Of a DNA stretch of 16,219 nucleotides, positions 13,878 to 16,219 are shown piece after piece. Within the stretch, counting starts at the first letter, position 1. Each line of letters starts with the position of its first letter. Source of the DNA: Victivallales bacterium (GTDB lineage Bacteria; Verrucomicrobiota; Lentisphaeria; Victivallales; SZUA-371); assembly GCA_028691155.1 (NCBI GenBank), contig JAQUZV010000016.1, positions 1-16,219 on the forward strand. The letters run 5' to 3'. A program made the translations under genes and the position numbers. The notes below the pieces were generated by a model. The model was not told where the DNA came from, made no database searches, and saw only the letters and a program-made list of their open reading frames with translations.

Positions 13878-14723
13878 TCATTTGACGTTTTCCACCGTCA
13901 ACACCGGTGACAACAGTTCCTGCAGTTTGGCCTGAACGGTATGCTTCAGGGTTACTGCGGCGGAAGGACAGGCGGCGCAGCGGCCTTGGAGGCGCACCTG
14001 CACTTTGTCGTCGCGGAAATCGACGAACTCGATGCTGCCGCCGTCCTTTTCCAGCATCGGCTTGATTTCGCGGTCGATCACTTCCTGAATCTTGATGACC
14101 TTCTGCACCACGGACAGTTGCGCAAACGGATCTTCCTTTACCGCTTCCTTGCCTTTCCAGATGCCGTCAAGAATCTGTTGGATTTCATCGAGACAGCAAC
14201 CGCAGGCGCCGCCGGCTTTGGTGAAATTCTTGATTTCTTCCACCGTGCGGAGGTTGTTTTCCAGCGCCACCCGGCGGATTTTGGTATCGGTTACCCCGAA
14301 GCACTTGCAGACGATCCGTCCCTCGTGGTCTTCGTCGGCTTCGGACGCTACCGCCTCGCCGCGATAATCGGCAATGGCCGCCTGCAACGCCTCCATGCCC
14401 ATGACCGAACAGTGCATTTTTTCTTCCGGCAGCTCGCCCAGCACGTCCACGATATCCTTGTTGGTTACTTCGGCGGCTTCTTCCAGGGTCATGCCCTTGA
14501 CAATTTCGGTCAGTACCGATGAGGAGGCAATGGCGCTGGCGCAACCGAACGTTTTGAATTTGACGTCGGCAATCCGGCCGTCCTTATCCAGTTTGAAAGT
14601 CAGTTTCAGCGCGTCGCCGCAGGTGATGTTGCCCACTTCCCCGGTGCCGTCGGGGTTTTCCACCTCGCCGACATTGCGGGGATTTAAAAAGTGTTCCATA
14701 ACCTTTTTATTATAATCCCACAT
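13878..14723 (-). CDS. nifU: Three-domain Fe-S scaffold protein NifU
   Basis: NifU assembles Fe-S clusters from sulfur supplied by NifS and passes them to target proteins. The 281-residue protein has the complete three-domain layout. The IscU-like N-domain has C35 (ITCGDAL, with D37), C61 (FGCASAI) and C105 (MHCSVMG). The central BFD-like [2Fe-2S] domain has C139-x-C141 and C174-x-x-C177. The C-terminal Nfu domain has DGGSIEFVD and C249-x-x-C252 (CAACPSA). These positions closely match Azotobacter NifU. The ribosome site GGAG lies seven bases before the ATG, inside a small hairpin (14724-14738). It sits 77 bases after proS and directly before nifS. With no nif cluster nearby, I infer that this pair serves general Fe-S biogenesis, as in Helicobacter, and that clients include the EtfA cluster. 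Confidence 0.96.
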   Translation of the reverse strand: MWDYNKKVMEHFLNPRNVGEVENPDGTGEVGNITCGDALKLTFKLDKDGRIADVKFKTFGCASAIASSSVLTEIVKGMTLEEAAEVTNKDIVDVLGELPEEKMHCSVMGMEALQAAIADYRGEAVASEADEDHEGRIVCKCFGVTDTKIRRVALENNLRTVEEIKNFTKAGGACGCCLDEIQQILDGIWKGKEAVKEDPFAQLSVVQKVIKIQEVIDREIKPMLEKDGGSIEFVDFRDDKVQVRLQGRCAACPSAAVTLKHTVQAKLQELLSPVLTVENVK

Positions 14724-14738
14724 AACTGGTCTCCAGTT
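14724..14738 (-). promoter_or_regulatory. Inverted repeat covering the nifU ribosome site
   Basis: AACTGG (14724-14729), TCT, CCAGTT (14733-14738) is a perfect 6-base inverted repeat ending at the base before the nifU start codon. In the mRNA the GGAG ribosome site falls in the hairpin's upstream arm and loop, so folding could reduce nifU translation. The dyad could also bind a repressor. Both roles are inferred. Confidence 0.4.
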
Positions 14739-14766
14739 TTTGATAATTATTACTAAATCTCTTTAT

Positions 14767-14795
14767 ATTATACCGGCCCGAGTCGAATTAATAAA
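14767..14795 (-). promoter_or_regulatory. Possible nifUS promoter
   Basis: On the minus strand TATAAT (complement of 14767-14772, preceded by GG) lies 17 bases after TTTATT (complement of 14790-14795). It is in the 77-base proS-nifU gap and would allow nifUS to be transcribed apart from proS. The -35 box is poor. Confidence 0.4.
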
Positions 14796-14800
14796 GATGA

Positions 14801-16219
14801 TTACCGGCAATTTACGGCATATTTCCGATATTCGGCGGCGATTTCCGCTTTGACGGTGGCGGTCAGCGTGGCCAGATCGAGCAGTTGAGCATCCTTTTCC
14901 CCACGGCGTTTGAATTCGATTTTTCCCTCCGCCATGGTTCGTGGCGACAGGATCAACCGGAACGGAACTCCGATCAGATCGGCGTCGTTGAACATGAATC
15001 CGGCCTTTTCGCCGCGATCGTCGAACAGGGTGTCGACTCCGGCCGCCTGCAGTTCGCGGTAAATTTTTTCCGCCGCTTCGCCGACGCCGTCCTTGTTGGG
15101 CGTAATGGCGCAAAGATGGATTTCGTACGGGGCGATCGTAATCGGCCAGATCGGTCCGTATTGGTCGTGCGACTGTTCGATGACCGAGGCCATCGAGCGG
15201 CCGACACCGATGCCGTAGCAGCCCATAATCATGGCGTGGGACTTGCCGTTTTCATCGAGATAGCGGCAGTCCATGGCTTCGGAATATTTGGTGCCGAGCT
15301 GGAAGATGTTGCCGACTTCGATGCCGCGGGTCAGTTGCAGCGGGGCGCCGGTCAGCGGACAGGGGTCGCCTTCGCGCACCGTGGCGATGTCGGTGACCGC
15401 CATGCCGGGGAGGTCGCGTTCGAAATTGAAATTGCGGTAATGATAATCCGGTTCATTGGCGCCGACCACCAGATTGGAGGATTCGGCCACCGAGCGGTCC
15501 ACCACGATCCGGACTTTTTGGGGGTCGATATCGAGCGGTGACGCATAACCGGGAACCGCCCCGGAGGCCCGGATCAGTTCGTCGTCGGCAAACGCCAGTT
15601 CGGACGCCTGAAGGAAATTGGCCAGCTTGGTTTCATTTACTTCGAAATCGCCGCGGATCATGGCGAAGACCAACTGGTTGTCGCCGTCGCGGTAAAAGAC
15701 TGCCTTGCCGGTGTTTTCCGGTTTGACGCCGAGGAATCCGGCCACTTCTTCGATCGATTGTTTGCCGGGCGTATGCACTTTTTCCAGCGGCAGGGCCGGT
15801 TCTTTGCCGAACTGCCAGGCGGCGGTGGCAATTTCGCGATTGGCGCGATAGGAGCCGTCCGGGCTGACGAAGATGGTGTCTTCGCCGTATTCCGACACCG
15901 CCATGAATTCATGAGAAATCTTGCCGCCCATCATTCCGGAATTGGATTGGATCGACAGGACGTTTTTCAGTCCCAGCCGCTGGAATATCCGCACATAAGC
16001 CTCATGGGCGCGGGCGTAATACCGATCCAGGCACTGTTGTGAAGTATGGAAGGAGTAGGCGTCTTTCATGGTGAACTCGCGGACGCGGATCAACCCGCCG
16101 CGGGCGCGGGCTTCGTCGCGGTATTTGGTCTGAATCTGGTACACCATTACCGGGAGTTGCTTATAACTGTTGACCTCGGTACGCAGCAACTGTACCACGG
16201 CTTCCTCATGGGTCATGGC
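14801..16219 (-). CDS. proS: Prolyl-tRNA synthetase, N-terminus outside window
   Basis: ProRS charges tRNA-Pro with proline. The visible 472 residues run to the TAA stop. The frame stays open to the right edge, and roughly the first 100 residues, including motif 1, are missing. At the edge the AMTHEEAV segment corresponds to the family's P-T-H-E-E. Class II motif 2 is RDEARARGGLIRVREFTMKD, and motif 3 is GCYGIGVGRSMASVIEQ. Between them, from KVHTPGKQSIEEVAGFLG to about the DIDPQKVRIVVDRSV region, lies the YbaK-like insertion domain that edits mischarged Ala-tRNA-Pro, so this is the bacterial type and not the archaeal/eukaryal type. The anticodon-binding domain closes the protein (PYEIHLCAI ... 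DDRGEKAGFMFNDADLIGVPFRLIL). It is upstream of nifU in the same direction; no terminator is evident between them. Confidence 0.97.
   Translation of the reverse strand, partial: AMTHEEAVVQLLRTEVNSYKQLPVMVYQIQTKYRDEARARGGLIRVREFTMKDAYSFHTSQQCLDRYYARAHEAYVRIFQRLGLKNVLSIQSNSGMMGGKISHEFMAVSEYGEDTIFVSPDGSYRANREIATAAWQFGKEPALPLEKVHTPGKQSIEEVAGFLGVKPENTGKAVFYRDGDNQLVFAMIRGDFEVNETKLANFLQASELAFADDELIRASGAVPGYASPLDIDPQKVRIVVDRSVAESSNLVVGANEPDYHYRNFNFERDLPGMAVTDIATVREGDPCPLTGAPLQLTRGIEVGNIFQLGTKYSEAMDCRYLDENGKSHAMIMGCYGIGVGRSMASVIEQSHDQYGPIWPITIAPYEIHLCAITPNKDGVGEAAEKIYRELQAAGVDTLFDDRGEKAGFMFNDADLIGVPFRLILSPRTMAEGKIEFKRRGEKDAQLLDLATLTATVKAEIAAEYRKYAVNCR

Noticed and set aside
12893..13885. Plus-strand reading frame of 330 codons opposite nifS
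   Set aside because: It is antisense to an intact nifS with all catalytic residues and has no ribosome site or domain.

Overview
The window reads as a stretch of ordinary chromosome from a Gram-negative, probably anaerobic bacterium. GC content is fairly high and third codon positions are GC-rich. My best guess is the Planctomycetes-Verrucomicrobia-Lentisphaerae (PVC) group. The clearest hint is the exported protein at 3738-5027: its N-terminal domain (DDIVANDGTVYKDVTVQEI ... KKYGYDSAKAAAFE) resembles a domain I associate with Verrucomicrobia/Lentisphaerae exported proteins. An AsmA-like envelope protein suggests an outer membrane. A NifU/NifS pair without nif genes and an Etf-coupled dehydrogenase suggest anaerobic life. 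The phylum assignment is inference.

Layout, left to right. (1) 2-2857, plus strand: the 3' part of a PAS-type sensor histidine kinase and its NtrC-family, sigma-54-activating response regulator. (2) 3088-3609, plus: a small nitroreductase-family flavoprotein. (3) 3738-5027, plus: an exported, low-complexity, repeat-rich protein with its own strong ribosome site, a TATAAT box between inverted repeats, and a clear terminator. (4) 5146-8961, plus: a promoter, a leader of about 330 bases, then etfB, etfA and an FAD-linked 2-hydroxyacid dehydrogenase in one tightly packed operon. (5) 9018-9911, minus: a XerD-type tyrosine recombinase, convergent with the operon. (6) 9912-10582: a long intergenic region with no gene I can support. 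(7) 10583-12533, plus: mraY and an AsmA-like membrane-anchored protein, ended by a bidirectional terminator at 12563-12612. (8) 12659-16219, minus: prolyl-tRNA synthetase (cut by the right edge), then nifU and nifS.

The most interesting unit is etfB-etfA-dehydrogenase. Its gene order is that of lctB-lctC-lctD of Acetobacterium woodii, whose products form an electron-confurcating lactate dehydrogenase/Etf complex. EtfB carries the DGDTAQVG signature I associate with bifurcating Etfs. EtfA carries an N-terminal ferredoxin-like extension in which exactly the four cysteines of one [4Fe-4S] cluster are kept and exactly the four of the other are lost. A 12-base direct repeat lies in and just upstream of the promoter, and an attenuator-like hairpin lies in the leader, so the operon may be controlled at two levels. 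The biochemical assignment is inference from sequence and gene order.

I found no phage, insertion sequence, CRISPR array, tRNA or rRNA. Much of the rest is housekeeping: wall synthesis, Fe-S assembly, translation and chromosome-dimer resolution.
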